A stretch of 64,000 bases of DNA, from assembly GCA_965199135.1 (NCBI GenBank), contig OZ240685.1, positions 1,240,001-1,304,000 of the forward strand, read 5' to 3'. This document shows positions 16,220 to 25,121 of this stretch, one piece after another. This stretch comes from EB88 sp965199135. GTDB taxonomy: Bacteria > Acidobacteriota > Terriglobia > Terriglobales > Acidobacteriaceae. The notes below the pieces were generated by a model, which was given only the letters and a program-made list of their open reading frames with translations, did not search any database and was not told the origin of the DNA. The translations under genes were made by a program, and so were the position numbers. Numbering within the stretch: position 1 is the first letter of the stretch; every line of letters starts with the position of its first letter.

Positions 16220-18955
16220 CTAGAAGACGCGAAGAGCCGGACTCAGCGACCCGGCGGAGCCGACACCGGCGAGTGTGAACGAGAACAGGTACTGGGTATC
16301 ATCGCGGACCGCGCCCAGGGAGTAGCGGCGCATCTCGAAGGAAAGTCCGCAGCAGTCACGGTTGTAGCCGGCCTGCGCGCCGAGGTACTGCGTCTGGCGA
16401 AGATCCAGATCGTAGCCAAGGTTGGCGCCGGCAGAAAGCCCATGCTTGGTGGGCGAACCGTAGATCGCGGCCAGGTGCATCTGGTTGAACTTCGACTCGG
16501 TCGCTGGCGCTGCCGGCGCCGGCGCATCTGGCAGGGTCTGCACCGGGGGAATGATCGTGTAGAGGTCAGCATCGCCGAGTGAGAAGAAGTAGGAGCGCAG
16601 CCGGTACGAGGCGAAGAGGTTGCTGGCATTGATGCGGCCGGTCTTTACGTCGTAGTCGAGGTCCCATTCAACGTCCGTGGCTGCGGAGGAGCGCATCCGC
16701 AGCCGTGAGATCACGGGCGAGGTCGAGCGCTCCTGCGTCAGGAAGGCAATGCCAGAGAGATCCAGCGTGTTCTCAAAGACGTTCCGCTGAGCGGGCACCA
16801 GGGCGCCCCCGAAATTCGGGTTGAAGTAGTGGCGCTGGGCCACGGTCCAGGTCAGCCAGTTTGTGGTGCCGCCGCCGCAGGTTTTGTTCGGCCCGAGCTT
16901 CTCATCGCCCTTGCAGGGTCGTGCATGCAGGTGCCGCAGGAAGAGTCGCTGGGTCAGGCCGTACTCGAGCTCGTTGGTGTCGGCCAGCGTGTCGGTCGCA
17001 TCGAAGCGTAGCGTGTTCTGGAAGTGGTTGACGCCGGTCACGTAGTGGTAGTTTAGGTAGGGTTCGATCGTGTGCCGCACCTCGACGCCGCCAAGCAGGC
17101 GCTGAACAAAGGGCGCGGCAAAGTCACGCTCAAGTGTGGGTGGGCGCAGAGACACATCGCCGATAAAGGCCGCGCGGTTCAGCGAAGCCCCGGACTGTGA
17201 CGCCGGTACATTGCCGGGCAGCCCTGGATTCTGAGTCTTGCCGTAGAAGGTGTCGCGGACGGCTGCATCGGCCCGCACCGTGAAGCCGCCGGCGCTCAGC
17301 GGCAGCGCCAGGTGCGGGTAGAGGTCCAGGCGCGGCACGAGGCCGCTCGTCTTGAAGCCCGGCTCGGACCGCTGCAGCCCATCGGCCGTTGCCTCGCCGC
17401 CCCACAGCAGCCCCGGCAAGCGTCCGAGCGGCTGATCGATGGCGTCCAGGTGGAAGTTCGGCGTATGGAGGATGCTGATGACGTCGCCGTTGGAGTCGCT
17501 CTCGAAGTTCTGGTAGCGCTCAAAGCGGCCCGTTGCCGCGAGACCATTCCGCTCGTGGATCAGGTATGCGGACGAATGCACTTCAGAGTTGATCGCCGAG
17601 GTGAAGTTCTCTTCGAAGGCCTGGCGGTACACGTAGGACGACAGGTACTCGATGTCATCCACGGCCCGGGTGTACTCGCCGAGATCGCGGCGGCCATCGG
17701 TGACGATATCGACGCCGCCCTGGTTCACGGTGCCCGGCTGCCCATTGCAGTCTTTTTCACTCGTCGGCTCGAGCAGCGCGTGGAAGCGCACGGAGGCAAA
17801 ATCCTGGCCAAAGCCCCGGTAGCGTGCCTGCCCAAAGGGCGCGAAGCCGCAGGAGGAGAAGTACTCCGAGCCAATCGTCGCATCCGCACTGCGCCCCAGA
17901 ACAACGAAGACGGAGTCGCCGACGATTGCGCCTTTCTTGGTGTCATTGCCGAAGATCGGGATCAGGATGCCGGTCTGCCGATGGTCCTGCTCGATCGGGT
18001 GCGACACGTAAGGCGTAAAGAACAGGGGCACGTGAAAGAGCGAGAAGGTACTGTTGTGCGCATAAGCCACGTTGTTCTCGACCAGGATGCGCTTGGCGAG
18101 CAGCTTCCAGTCCGGATTGGGCAGGCGGCAGCTCGTCATGGTTCCGAACAGAACCTGGTAGCGACCGGGTCCCAGTTCGAGCACCTCGCGACCTTCCAGG
18201 GTGAACGGATTTGGCGCCGTGAAGACATACCGATCATGCGTAACCGAACGGACACCGAGCGTCCCCGAAGCGTTGTAGAAGTGCGCGGTATGCGCATCAA
18301 GGTTCATGGTGCCGTGGTCGGCAACGATGTGCTCATCGGACGGGCCGCCATCGACGGTCACATGGCCTTCGGCAGAGACATCCTGGGTCGCTGTGTTGTA
18401 GGTCGCGTGGTCGGCACGGATGCGGTAGGTCTTGTAGAGGATCAGGATGTTCCGGTTCAGCGTGTACACGTTCCCGGAGTGAAGCTGCTTGTCATCCGCC
18501 TCGATGTGCACGGGCGTTCCGGTGGGGGGCGCTTCGATCGGGATGGCCATCCCGGTGTCGACGATGTCACTGGCCAGCGGCACCGGCGGCGGTGGAGGCC
18601 TGGGTGCATCGATCAGCTCCTGTGCATCCGGCATCTCGGACGCCGGCGTGGGGCCCTGTTCCAGTTGCGTCAGCGGCGGGGCGAAGGCAGGATCCGCGCC
18701 TGGCGTCAGCGGGGTGACGCCCATATGTTCTGGATCATTCGCGGGAACAGGGACGGGCTTCTGGCTGCCTTGTTGAGGGTCTGCCTGGGTTGCGTCGCCG
18801 ATGCTTTGTGCGGCGCTCGCGCCGGAACTCTGCAACGCTGCAAGGAGTGCCGACTGCGTTCGCGCCTGGGGTAGCTGCCTGGTCACCCCCAAAGCATGGA
18901 GGGAGGAGTGACACAGCAAAAACAGCGTGATACACCAAGTTGTGCGGGTTCTCAT
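16220..18955 (-). CDS. lptD: LPS-assembly protein LptD
   Basis: Outer-membrane beta-barrel that inserts lipopolysaccharide into the outer leaflet. The ATG at 18955 gives 911 aa with signal MRTRTTWCITLFLLCHSSLH; GAGG lies 12 nt upstream, and the frame could start up to 36 residues earlier. A 140-residue proline-rich stretch follows, then the LptA-like jellyroll (IEADDKQLHSGNVYTLN, YRIRADHATYNTATQDVSAE, HIVADHGTMNLDAHTAHFYN). The barrel domain includes VPLFFTPYVSHPIEQDHRQT. Cysteines in SCRLPNPDW and near the C-terminus could form disulfides, but the Escherichia coli pattern is not obvious. SurA-like and DsbA-like genes lie downstream. Confidence 0.9.
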   Translation of the reverse strand: MRTRTTWCITLFLLCHSSLHALGVTRQLPQARTQSALLAALQSSGASAAQSIGDATQADPQQGSQKPVPVPANDPEHMGVTPLTPGADPAFAPPLTQLEQGPTPASEMPDAQELIDAPRPPPPPVPLASDIVDTGMAIPIEAPPTGTPVHIEADDKQLHSGNVYTLNRNILILYKTYRIRADHATYNTATQDVSAEGHVTVDGGPSDEHIVADHGTMNLDAHTAHFYNASGTLGVRSVTHDRYVFTAPNPFTLEGREVLELGPGRYQVLFGTMTSCRLPNPDWKLLAKRILVENNVAYAHNSTFSLFHVPLFFTPYVSHPIEQDHRQTGILIPIFGNDTKKGAIVGDSVFVVLGRSADATIGSEYFSSCGFAPFGQARYRGFGQDFASVRFHALLEPTSEKDCNGQPGTVNQGGVDIVTDGRRDLGEYTRAVDDIEYLSSYVYRQAFEENFTSAINSEVHSSAYLIHERNGLAATGRFERYQNFESDSNGDVISILHTPNFHLDAIDQPLGRLPGLLWGGEATADGLQRSEPGFKTSGLVPRLDLYPHLALPLSAGGFTVRADAAVRDTFYGKTQNPGLPGNVPASQSGASLNRAAFIGDVSLRPPTLERDFAAPFVQRLLGGVEVRHTIEPYLNYHYVTGVNHFQNTLRFDATDTLADTNELEYGLTQRLFLRHLHARPCKGDEKLGPNKTCGGGTTNWLTWTVAQRHYFNPNFGGALVPAQRNVFENTLDLSGIAFLTQERSTSPVISRLRMRSSAATDVEWDLDYDVKTGRINASNLFASYRLRSYFFSLGDADLYTIIPPVQTLPDAPAPAAPATESKFNQMHLAAIYGSPTKHGLSAGANLGYDLDLRQTQYLGAQAGYNRDCCGLSFEMRRYSLGAVRDDTQYLFSFTLAGVGSAGSLSPALRVF

Positions 18956-19185
18956 TGCGGCAGGCATCCTCAGCATAACAAACGCTGGGGGCGTCCTCCT
19001 CTCCGGGAAAGCCGCAACGCTCTGGCTCCAGGACAATGCGTCTCTTCTATTTGTTACCACCACGGTGGCAGATGCGAGGATGTGTCTGAAAGTTCACGTG
19101 AACCTCTTCCTCTGTTAACAAAGCGACCAGCTCTCGTACCGATGCGGCGTTCCGCCGCAGGCGCACGAGGAAGAAGGATAGTTTC

Positions 19186-20682
19186 TTGAGCACTCCTGCA
19201 CCTCTGCACCACCTCGACTCGGCGGCCCGCAACAGCAGCGTGCCACTTGCAGCACTTGGAGCCGCCCCTGCATGGAAAGCGGAGTTGCACGCGCGTCTGC
19301 GCCAACACCGCGAGCGTCGGGCCGGTGAGCCGCTGCCTCAGGTCCGGCCCGAACCACGCGAGGAACGCCCCTCTGCCTATGCACGGCCTTCGCTTTCGGC
19401 AGCACCCTCTTCCGAGGTCGCAGCCCGTGTGGCCCAGCGCTACAGCACGGTACCCTCCTACCGCGAGGCCCTGGCACGCGAAGCCGTTGCCGCTGCGGAG
19501 ACGGCTGCCGAAGCCGCAGTGGAAGCGCATGCTGCCGCCGAGAAGCTGCTGCATCATCTCGAGACCGAGCACGCCGCAAAGGAGCTTCCAGAAGCGCAGG
19601 GCGATGTATTCAGCGACCCGTTTTTCGCAGGGGCGGAAGCGCCAGCTGCTGTGGAAGCCGCACCGCGGTCCGTGTTTGTTCCCGCGCCCGTCGTCGCAGC
19701 CACGGTGGAGCACCATGCCCCGCTGCCCGAGCGCACCATTCTGCCGTCAAAACAAGCGAGTCGCTCGCTCGTCGCGACCTTTACGGATGCTTTTGCGGAA
19801 GCGCTGGTCCCGGCAGCGCAGAGTCTGCCTGCCAAGCTGATCGAGTTTCCCCGCGAGCTCATCGCGCCGCGCAAGCAGCGGCCACGGCTTGCTGAGGGAC
19901 CCCTGCTCGAGGAGCAGGAAGCGCCACTACGCATCTTTGAAGTGGCTCCCGAGGCGCCTCCATCTTCACCGGGGTACCCGGCCTCCATGAGCGAAACCTC
20001 GTATGCGAGCGAACCGATAGCGGATGTGCGCATCCAAAGCAGCTACAGGGTGACTATGCAGGGAGACAGGGACGAGCAGGAGGAAGTGGTGCCTCGGCGC
20101 CGCGCCGGCTTTCACCTGGGCGGAGAGACGCCGCGTGGGAAAGAGGAGTCGGGCTGGGGTTCGATTCGGCTCGGGGAGCATCCCCAGGCCGAGGCGGCCG
20201 ACGTGTCGGCGCCCGCTGCTGCCCGTCGTCCTGAGAACGGCTACCAGGCCGAAGCGAGGCCGGCGCTCCATGAGTTGGCGCCCATCTCGGCCCGTTCTAT
20301 GGCGGCGCTGATCGATGGTGGCATCGTGCTCGCCTGCTGCCTCCTGTCGGTCCTGGTGTTTGTTTCGTGCACGGTCCAGGCTCCTTCGGGCAAGTCGGCG
20401 CTCGCGTTTTCCCTGCTGGTGTTTGGCCTGCTCGCGACCTTTTATGGCTGGCTGTTCATGACCTACGGGCAGGGCAGCACGCCAGGTATGCGCTATGCAC
20501 GCATCGCACTCTGCACCTTTTCAGACGAGAACCCCACGCGCAAAGACCTGCAGAACCGGGTTCCGGCGACCGCGCTCGCACTGTTGCCTCTGGGCCTCGG
20601 CGTCCTGTGGGCGCTGCTTGACGAGGACAAGCTCGGCTGGCACGACCGCATGACCCGGACCTACCAGCGTCGGTACAAATAA
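19186..20682 (+). CDS. RDD-domain membrane protein with long disordered N-terminus
   Basis: Protein of 498 aa. Residues 1 to about 360 are rich in Ala, Glu, Pro and Arg with no membrane span or recognisable fold; a possible helix includes EAVAAAETAAEAAVEAHAAA. The C-terminal 140 residues are an RDD domain: ISARSMAALIDGGIVLACCL with the Arg and Asp, a second helix, and DLQNRVPATALALLPLGLGV before a third near WALLDEDKLGWHDRMTRTYQ. TTG at 19186 is the start, set by AAGGA. RDD proteins are mostly uncharacterised; some affect ion or solute transport. The gene is divergent from lptD across 230 bp. Confidence 0.8.
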   Translation: MSTPAPLHHLDSAARNSSVPLAALGAAPAWKAELHARLRQHRERRAGEPLPQVRPEPREERPSAYARPSLSAAPSSEVAARVAQRYSTVPSYREALAREAVAAAETAAEAAVEAHAAAEKLLHHLETEHAAKELPEAQGDVFSDPFFAGAEAPAAVEAAPRSVFVPAPVVAATVEHHAPLPERTILPSKQASRSLVATFTDAFAEALVPAAQSLPAKLIEFPRELIAPRKQRPRLAEGPLLEEQEAPLRIFEVAPEAPPSSPGYPASMSETSYASEPIADVRIQSSYRVTMQGDRDEQEEVVPRRRAGFHLGGETPRGKEESGWGSIRLGEHPQAEAADVSAPAAARRPENGYQAEARPALHELAPISARSMAALIDGGIVLACCLLSVLVFVSCTVQAPSGKSALAFSLLVFGLLATFYGWLFMTYGQGSTPGMRYARIALCTFSDENPTRKDLQNRVPATALALLPLGLGVLWALLDEDKLGWHDRMTRTYQRRYK

Positions 20683-20721
20683 GCCCCGGACAAATAAGCC
20701 CCCGGACGAATAAGCCCCCCC
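20672..20721 (+). repeat. Triplicated 16-18 bp unit spanning the stop codon of the RDD gene
   Basis: Three units follow each other: GGTACAAATAAGCCCC (20672-20687, containing the gene's TAA), GGACAAATAAGCCCCC (20688-20703), and GGACGAATAAG followed by seven C (20704-20721). Each has its own TAA. The C tract grows from 4 to 5 to 7, suggesting slippage. Confidence 0.85.
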
Positions 20722-20728
20722 GGAGGGC

Positions 20729-20765
20729 AAAAGCCCCGCGAACGCAGCGGGGCTTTTCTGTTTCT
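20729..20765 (+). terminator. Rho-independent terminator after the RDD gene
   Basis: AAAAGCCCCGC (20729-20739), loop GAACGCA, GCGGGGCTTTT (20747-20757), then CTGTTTCTG. An 11-bp perfect stem with a T-rich 3' side. Confidence 0.9.
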
Positions 20766-20790
20766 GCCGCAACTCTGCTCTGATACCCCT

Positions 20791-21396
20791 ATGCAGCGCT
20801 ACGCCATCACGGATCGGTCGCTGTTCCAGGATGCGCCGGGCGGCTGGGAGCAGGCGCTCGTCCGCCAGGCAGAGCAGTGGGCTGGTGGCGGGGTCGAGTG
20901 GGTGCAGCTGCGGGAGAAAAGCTCGCCACCCGAGGAAATCGCCAGGCTCGCGGGGCGACTCCGAGAGGCGCTGCAGGGCGGCACACCCGCGACCAGGCTC
21001 CTGATCAACGGTCTCCACCCCTTGCAGGCCAGGGAGCTCGGGGCAGACGGCGTCCACCTCCCTGGCGGGGCGCCCCTGGCTACCCTTGAGCAAGCGCGGG
21101 TGAGCGGGTTCGTCTCGGTGAGCTGCCACTCGCTCGATGAGGTGGCGCGCGCAAGAGCGGGACGTGCCTCGGCGATCCTGTGGGCCCCGGTCTTCGGCAA
21201 GGTAGTGGCAGGCGAAGAGGTTCTCGCCGGAACAGGGCTCGAGCGGCTCGGCGAGGCCTGCGCACTTGCGGGCGAGGTGCCGGTGTTTGCGTTGGGCGGG
21301 GTCACCCCCGAAAACGCAGCCTGCTGCATCGACGCGGGCGCTGCTGGAGTCGCGGGGATCCGCTTGTTTGCCGGCGAGCACTGGCGCCAGCTCTAG
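20791..21396 (+). CDS. thiE: Thiamine-phosphate synthase
   Basis: Joins the pyrimidine and thiazole phosphates to make thiamine phosphate. Protein of 201 aa with a TIM-barrel ThiE/TenI fold: RYAITDRSLF, VEWVQLREKSS, TRLLINGLHPLQARELGADG, VHLPGG, VSVSCHSLDEV, ILWAPVFGK and AGVAGIRLFAG. The pyrophosphate-binding segments appear intact. No other thiamine gene is adjacent and no TPP riboswitch is visible. The TenI subgroup, which lacks synthase activity, cannot be excluded because the INGLHP stretch departs from the usual INDR. The start is ATG at 20791. Confidence 0.88.
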   Translation: MQRYAITDRSLFQDAPGGWEQALVRQAEQWAGGGVEWVQLREKSSPPEEIARLAGRLREALQGGTPATRLLINGLHPLQARELGADGVHLPGGAPLATLEQARVSGFVSVSCHSLDEVARARAGRASAILWAPVFGKVVAGEEVLAGTGLERLGEACALAGEVPVFALGGVTPENAACCIDAGAAGVAGIRLFAGEHWRQL

Positions 21397-21836
21397 GCAG
21401 GAACGTCCACGGTCGCGACTGCCTTTTTGCCAAGAATGCCGAGATGCGTGAGGCCGAAGCCCGCCGGGTACTTCAGCCCGTAGCCGAGCATCCGGTCGAA
21501 GCCGATGTGCGCGGTCCAGATACACAGGAAGCTCAACAGCTCGAAGTGATGCGTCAGCAGGGCGAGGCCCACTGCGCCGAGAGGCAGTGCTGTTGTGTGA
21601 ACGAGGTTGTACAAGGTGGCCCCTGCCCGGGCGCCAGCCAGGTAGCCGAGCATGGAGAGATCCGGAACGAAAAACAGCGCCGCGAACAGCCACCAGCGGT
21701 GGCCGGGATGCAGTGGCAAGCGGCTGAAAAACAGGATGCTCAGCAGCAACGCGAACATCGCTTCGGTGCGAAGCAAGAGGCGTGCCGCACCCTTGACCTG
21801 GCCGGAAACTCCCTCTGGTTCGGAATGCAGACTCAT
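21393..21836 (-). CDS. DUF4260-like membrane protein
   Basis: Predicted 147 aa from the ATG at 21836; a TTG at 21887 would add 17 residues. Four hydrophobic segments are seen: AMFALLLSILFFSRL, WWLFAALFFVPDLSMLGYLA, the LPLGAVGLALLTHH region, and ELLSFLCIWTAHIGFDRMLG. The motif FFVPDLSMLGY and the end GYGLKYPAGFGLTHLG resemble DUF4260 proteins, whose function is unknown. The gene is convergent with thiE and overlaps its stop by 4 nt. Confidence 0.82.
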   Translation of the reverse strand: MSLHSEPEGVSGQVKGAARLLLRTEAMFALLLSILFFSRLPLHPGHRWWLFAALFFVPDLSMLGYLAGARAGATLYNLVHTTALPLGAVGLALLTHHFELLSFLCIWTAHIGFDRMLGYGLKYPAGFGLTHLGILGKKAVATVDVPA

Positions 21837-21965
21837 TGCGGAGGTGCCCCCAGCGGCCAGATTAGGGAGGACGGCGGCATCAGGCAAGCGAAAAGCCCGG
21901 CTGCTCGCTTCCTCCCGTGCGGAGAAGCGAGTCGCCGGGATGGAATGTTGCCCGTCCTGGTGCGT

Positions 21966-23525
21966 CTAGTGCGCAGCCATCATTGCCTGGACATCCCGCA
22001 CAAACGCAGCCTGGCTTGCGGGCCGGGTGTAGAACATGTGGCCGCCGGGATACTCGTGCACCGCCACGCGGTCCGCGTTGCCGCCGGTGCCGACGATCGA
22101 AGCGGGCATCTCGTCGACCGTGAGCACCGAGCCCATGAAGGGGCAGCTCAGGTCATCCCAGCCATGCGCGATCAGGACGCGCATCTTCGGGTCGGCGGCA
22201 ACCGCCTCGCGCAGGTCGCCGGTCGCGCCACGCTCGAGCGCCCGGTCGCGATCCCACTGCTCGTTTACCTCGTAGGAGAGCGCGTTGTACCGCGCGGTGG
22301 TTTTCCAGCCGACGACACGGGTCACCCAGTCGACCATCGCCGAGGTGGTAGGCGCGATGATCGCCTCGAGGATCGGGTCATTCGACTTCTGGTCCGGGGA
22401 GAACGGGAACGGGTCCGGCGAGGTCACGTTCGAGTCATAGACAGAGCCGATCTCGCCCTGCTCGCGATGGACTTCGCGCAGGTAGGCGCCTATCTCCAGC
22501 CGGCCGCCGGAGTACTTCACGAACGAGGGGTCGAGGCCGGTCATTTCAGTGACCTTGTGGATGAGCCGCGGCGTCGCCTCGGGATCGGACCGCCCCGCGA
22601 GGAGGTCCGTGACGTACTGGCCGCGCGTGTACGCGATCACGTCCTTCATGTGCCCTGCATCGAGCTGATGCTCGCGCTCCAGGTGCGCGGCGGTGATCGA
22701 GGGCAGGCTCATCATCCAGGGGAGCGGCGAGATCTCGCCATTGCCCTCGATCCACGGGTTGAGGTACGGGGAGACGAGCACCACGCCATTCATCGCGACG
22801 CCGAGCTGCGACTGCAGGTAGTGAGTGACGCGTGGGCCGCGATACCCGCCGTAGCTCTCGCCGATCAGGTACTTGCGCGACTGCAGCCGCTGGTTTTTGA
22901 CCAGCCAGTCATAGACGACGCGTGAGAGGTACTCGATATCTGGCGTGGTCGAGTAGAAGAGCTTTTTGGTCTCGGCGGGCGAGACCAGCGAGCGGGAGAA
23001 GCCGGTGCCGATCGGGTCGATAAAGACCAGGTCCGAAAAGGGCAGCCAGGTGCCGGGGTTGTCGGTAAGCCGCGGCGGGTCGGACGGGCTGTCGCCCTGC
23101 TCGGCAAAGGGAATGTGCTTGGGCCCGATCGCCCCGAAGTTGAGGTAGACCGAGGAGGCACCCGGGCCGCCGTTCATGGCGAAGGTGACCGGGCGATCGG
23201 CTGCGCTCCCGCCGTCGAGGATGTAGGAGGTGACGACGACCTCGCCCGTCTTGATCTCGGCCTTGGCTGGATCCGTGCGGTCGTAGACCGGGATCACCGC
23301 GACGGCGGCGGTGTAGTGGAGCGTTTTCCCGTCGACGGTGACGGTCTGGGCGACGGAGGCATCGGGCGGTAGTGGCGGCAGGGCGTCGGACTTTGTGTCT
23401 GCCGTCTTGTCTGCTTTGTCAGGCTTGTCTTGCGAGAGGGCGACCGTGCCGAGGGCAGGGAGCAGAAGCGAGGCGAGGGCAACGGTGGTGAGCAGACGGG
23501 CGGGGAGCAGGCGAAAAAACCTCAT
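21966..23525 (-). CDS. Exported serine carboxypeptidase-like protein, peptidase family S10
   Basis: Protein of 519 aa with the Sec signal MRFFRLLPARLLTTVALASL, so probably periplasmic or secreted. The alpha/beta-hydrolase serine carboxypeptidase landmarks are GGPGASSVYLNFGAIGPK (oxyanion region), FIDPIGTGFSR, the nucleophile motif YLIGESYGGYRGPR, the acid residue in VLIAHGWDDLSCPF and the histidine in EYPGGHMFYTRP. It should release C-terminal residues from peptides, but the substrate is unknown. It is divergent from the following Gfo/Idh gene across 115 bp and shows no operon partner. Confidence 0.93.
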   Translation of the reverse strand: MRFFRLLPARLLTTVALASLLLPALGTVALSQDKPDKADKTADTKSDALPPLPPDASVAQTVTVDGKTLHYTAAVAVIPVYDRTDPAKAEIKTGEVVVTSYILDGGSAADRPVTFAMNGGPGASSVYLNFGAIGPKHIPFAEQGDSPSDPPRLTDNPGTWLPFSDLVFIDPIGTGFSRSLVSPAETKKLFYSTTPDIEYLSRVVYDWLVKNQRLQSRKYLIGESYGGYRGPRVTHYLQSQLGVAMNGVVLVSPYLNPWIEGNGEISPLPWMMSLPSITAAHLEREHQLDAGHMKDVIAYTRGQYVTDLLAGRSDPEATPRLIHKVTEMTGLDPSFVKYSGGRLEIGAYLREVHREQGEIGSVYDSNVTSPDPFPFSPDQKSNDPILEAIIAPTTSAMVDWVTRVVGWKTTARYNALSYEVNEQWDRDRALERGATGDLREAVAADPKMRVLIAHGWDDLSCPFMGSVLTVDEMPASIVGTGGNADRVAVHEYPGGHMFYTRPASQAAFVRDVQAMMAAH

Positions 23526-23640
23526 TCCGCGACCATATAGGCGGAAGCTCGCCGTGAGAAGCGGCTTTTCTGTCTGCGGGCCGGCAAGTCAGGGACGCGC
23601 CTGTTCCGCTATAGTGGTCCGGTTTCCAACAGGAGTCTCC

Positions 23641-24969
23641 ATGCCGCAGTTTTCCCGTAGAAGCTTTCTCCAGGTAGGTACCGGCACCGCGCTTGCGTCC
23701 GTTGTTCCCGGGCGTCATTTCACGCTTGCGGCCCAGGAGACAACGCCTCCTCCGGGGGATCGCATTCGGTTTGCCTCGATCGGGCTGGGCATCCAGGGCT
23801 CGTCGCTGCTGCGCGCCTGCATGACGCTGCAGGACTATGCCGAGTGCGTCGCGGCCTGCGATCTCTACGATGATCGTCACCTCCAGGCGCAGGAGATCAC
23901 CGGGAACCGAAGCCTGCCGACCACCCGCAGGTACCACGAGATCCTGAATGACAAGACCATCCAGGCAGTGATCGTGGCCACGCCCGACCACTGGCACAAG
24001 CAGGTCGCGGTGGACGCAATCGCTGCCGGCAAGGATGTGTACTGCGAGAAGCCCATGTCGCACTCGATCGCCGATGGCGAGGCGATGGTGAAGGCCGTCG
24101 CGGGCAGCCGGAACTTCATCCAGGTGGGCTCGCAGCGAGTGTCGTCGCCGCTCTTCGCGAAAGCGAAGGCGCTGTTCGACGCAGGGTCGATTGGCGAGTT
24201 GCTGCAGGTGGAGCTGCAGCTGGGCCGCAACTCCCCTGGGGGCGCCTGGCAGTACCCGGTTCCGCCCGATCTGTCGCCGACCACGCTCGACTGGGAGACC
24301 TGGCAGGGCACCGCGCCGAAGAAGCCATTCGACGGCATTGCCTTCTCGCGCTGGCGCTGTTTCCACGAGTACGGTACCGGCATGGCCGGCGACCTGATGG
24401 TGCACCTGCTGAGCGGCATGCAGTTCGTGACCGGCATGAACACCATTCCGGACGAGGCGTTCACGGCGGCAACGATCGCGCGCTGGCGGGATGGGCGCAA
24501 CATGCCTGACGTGCAGACGAGTGCGTTTCTCTACCCGCACGCATCCGGGGTGGTTCCGGTGAACGTCCGGCTGACGCTCGGGACCGAGACCCCGGAGGTG
24601 ACGCGCATCATGGGGTCGCACGGCATCCTGGAGGTGAGCGCGAACTCGGTGATCTGGACGCCGCAGCTTGGCATTGACCGGTCGCCAGACTACGGGCTGA
24701 GCGGCTGGCCTGCGGCGATGCACGCGGCCTATGAGAAACAGTGGCATGCCGAGCATGATCCGGAGCTCGCGGCACACCCGCTCGATGACGTGACGGTCTG
24801 GCATGGTTCAACGTGGGACGACCTTCGCCCGCACCTGCTCAACTTCTTCACCTCGGTGAGGACGCGGCAGGCGCCGGTAGAGGACGTGATTTTTGGTCAC
24901 CATGCGGCGGCCGCCTGCCACATGTCGAACAGCTCGTATTTTGAGAAGAAGGTAATCCTGAAGAGCTAG
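23641..24969 (+). CDS. Tat-exported Gfo/Idh/MocA family oxidoreductase
   Basis: Protein of 442 aa. The N-terminus MPQFSRRSFLQVGTGTALAS is a twin-arginine signal, so the folded, cofactor-loaded enzyme is probably periplasmic. The Rossmann fold starts at IRFASIGLGIQGSSLL; the EKP motif is YCEKPMSHSIADGEAM. The C-terminal half includes GAWQYPVPPDLSPTTLDWET and MAGDLMVHLLSGMQFV. AGGAG lies 6 nt before the ATG; the upstream extension of the frame is not coding. Exported members are common in acidobacteria and planctomycetes and are thought to act on glycans, some by oxidation-driven glycoside cleavage. The substrate is not known. Confidence 0.92.
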   Translation: MPQFSRRSFLQVGTGTALASVVPGRHFTLAAQETTPPPGDRIRFASIGLGIQGSSLLRACMTLQDYAECVAACDLYDDRHLQAQEITGNRSLPTTRRYHEILNDKTIQAVIVATPDHWHKQVAVDAIAAGKDVYCEKPMSHSIADGEAMVKAVAGSRNFIQVGSQRVSSPLFAKAKALFDAGSIGELLQVELQLGRNSPGGAWQYPVPPDLSPTTLDWETWQGTAPKKPFDGIAFSRWRCFHEYGTGMAGDLMVHLLSGMQFVTGMNTIPDEAFTAATIARWRDGRNMPDVQTSAFLYPHASGVVPVNVRLTLGTETPEVTRIMGSHGILEVSANSVIWTPQLGIDRSPDYGLSGWPAAMHAAYEKQWHAEHDPELAAHPLDDVTVWHGSTWDDLRPHLLNFFTSVRTRQAPVEDVIFGHHAAAACHMSNSSYFEKKVILKS

Positions 24970-25121
24970 CGCGCAGCGAATCGGCGGCTGCCGCATCTGT
25001 AACCCAAGGAAACTTCGGAGAGGCCGAGGGACCCGCGCGCCCTGGGAAGGGTTTGACCCTGCCGGAGTCGGGCCATAGGCTGAAGAAGTACCCGTTTACA
25101 GCTGCACATCGAGGCGCACCC

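Noticed and set aside
17312..18874. A 520-codon plus-strand open frame
   Set aside because: Antisense to lptD; no start signal or family motif.
20683..20790. TPP riboswitch ahead of thiE
   Set aside because: No CUGAGA or other conserved TPP-aptamer element is visible; only the terminator hairpin is present.
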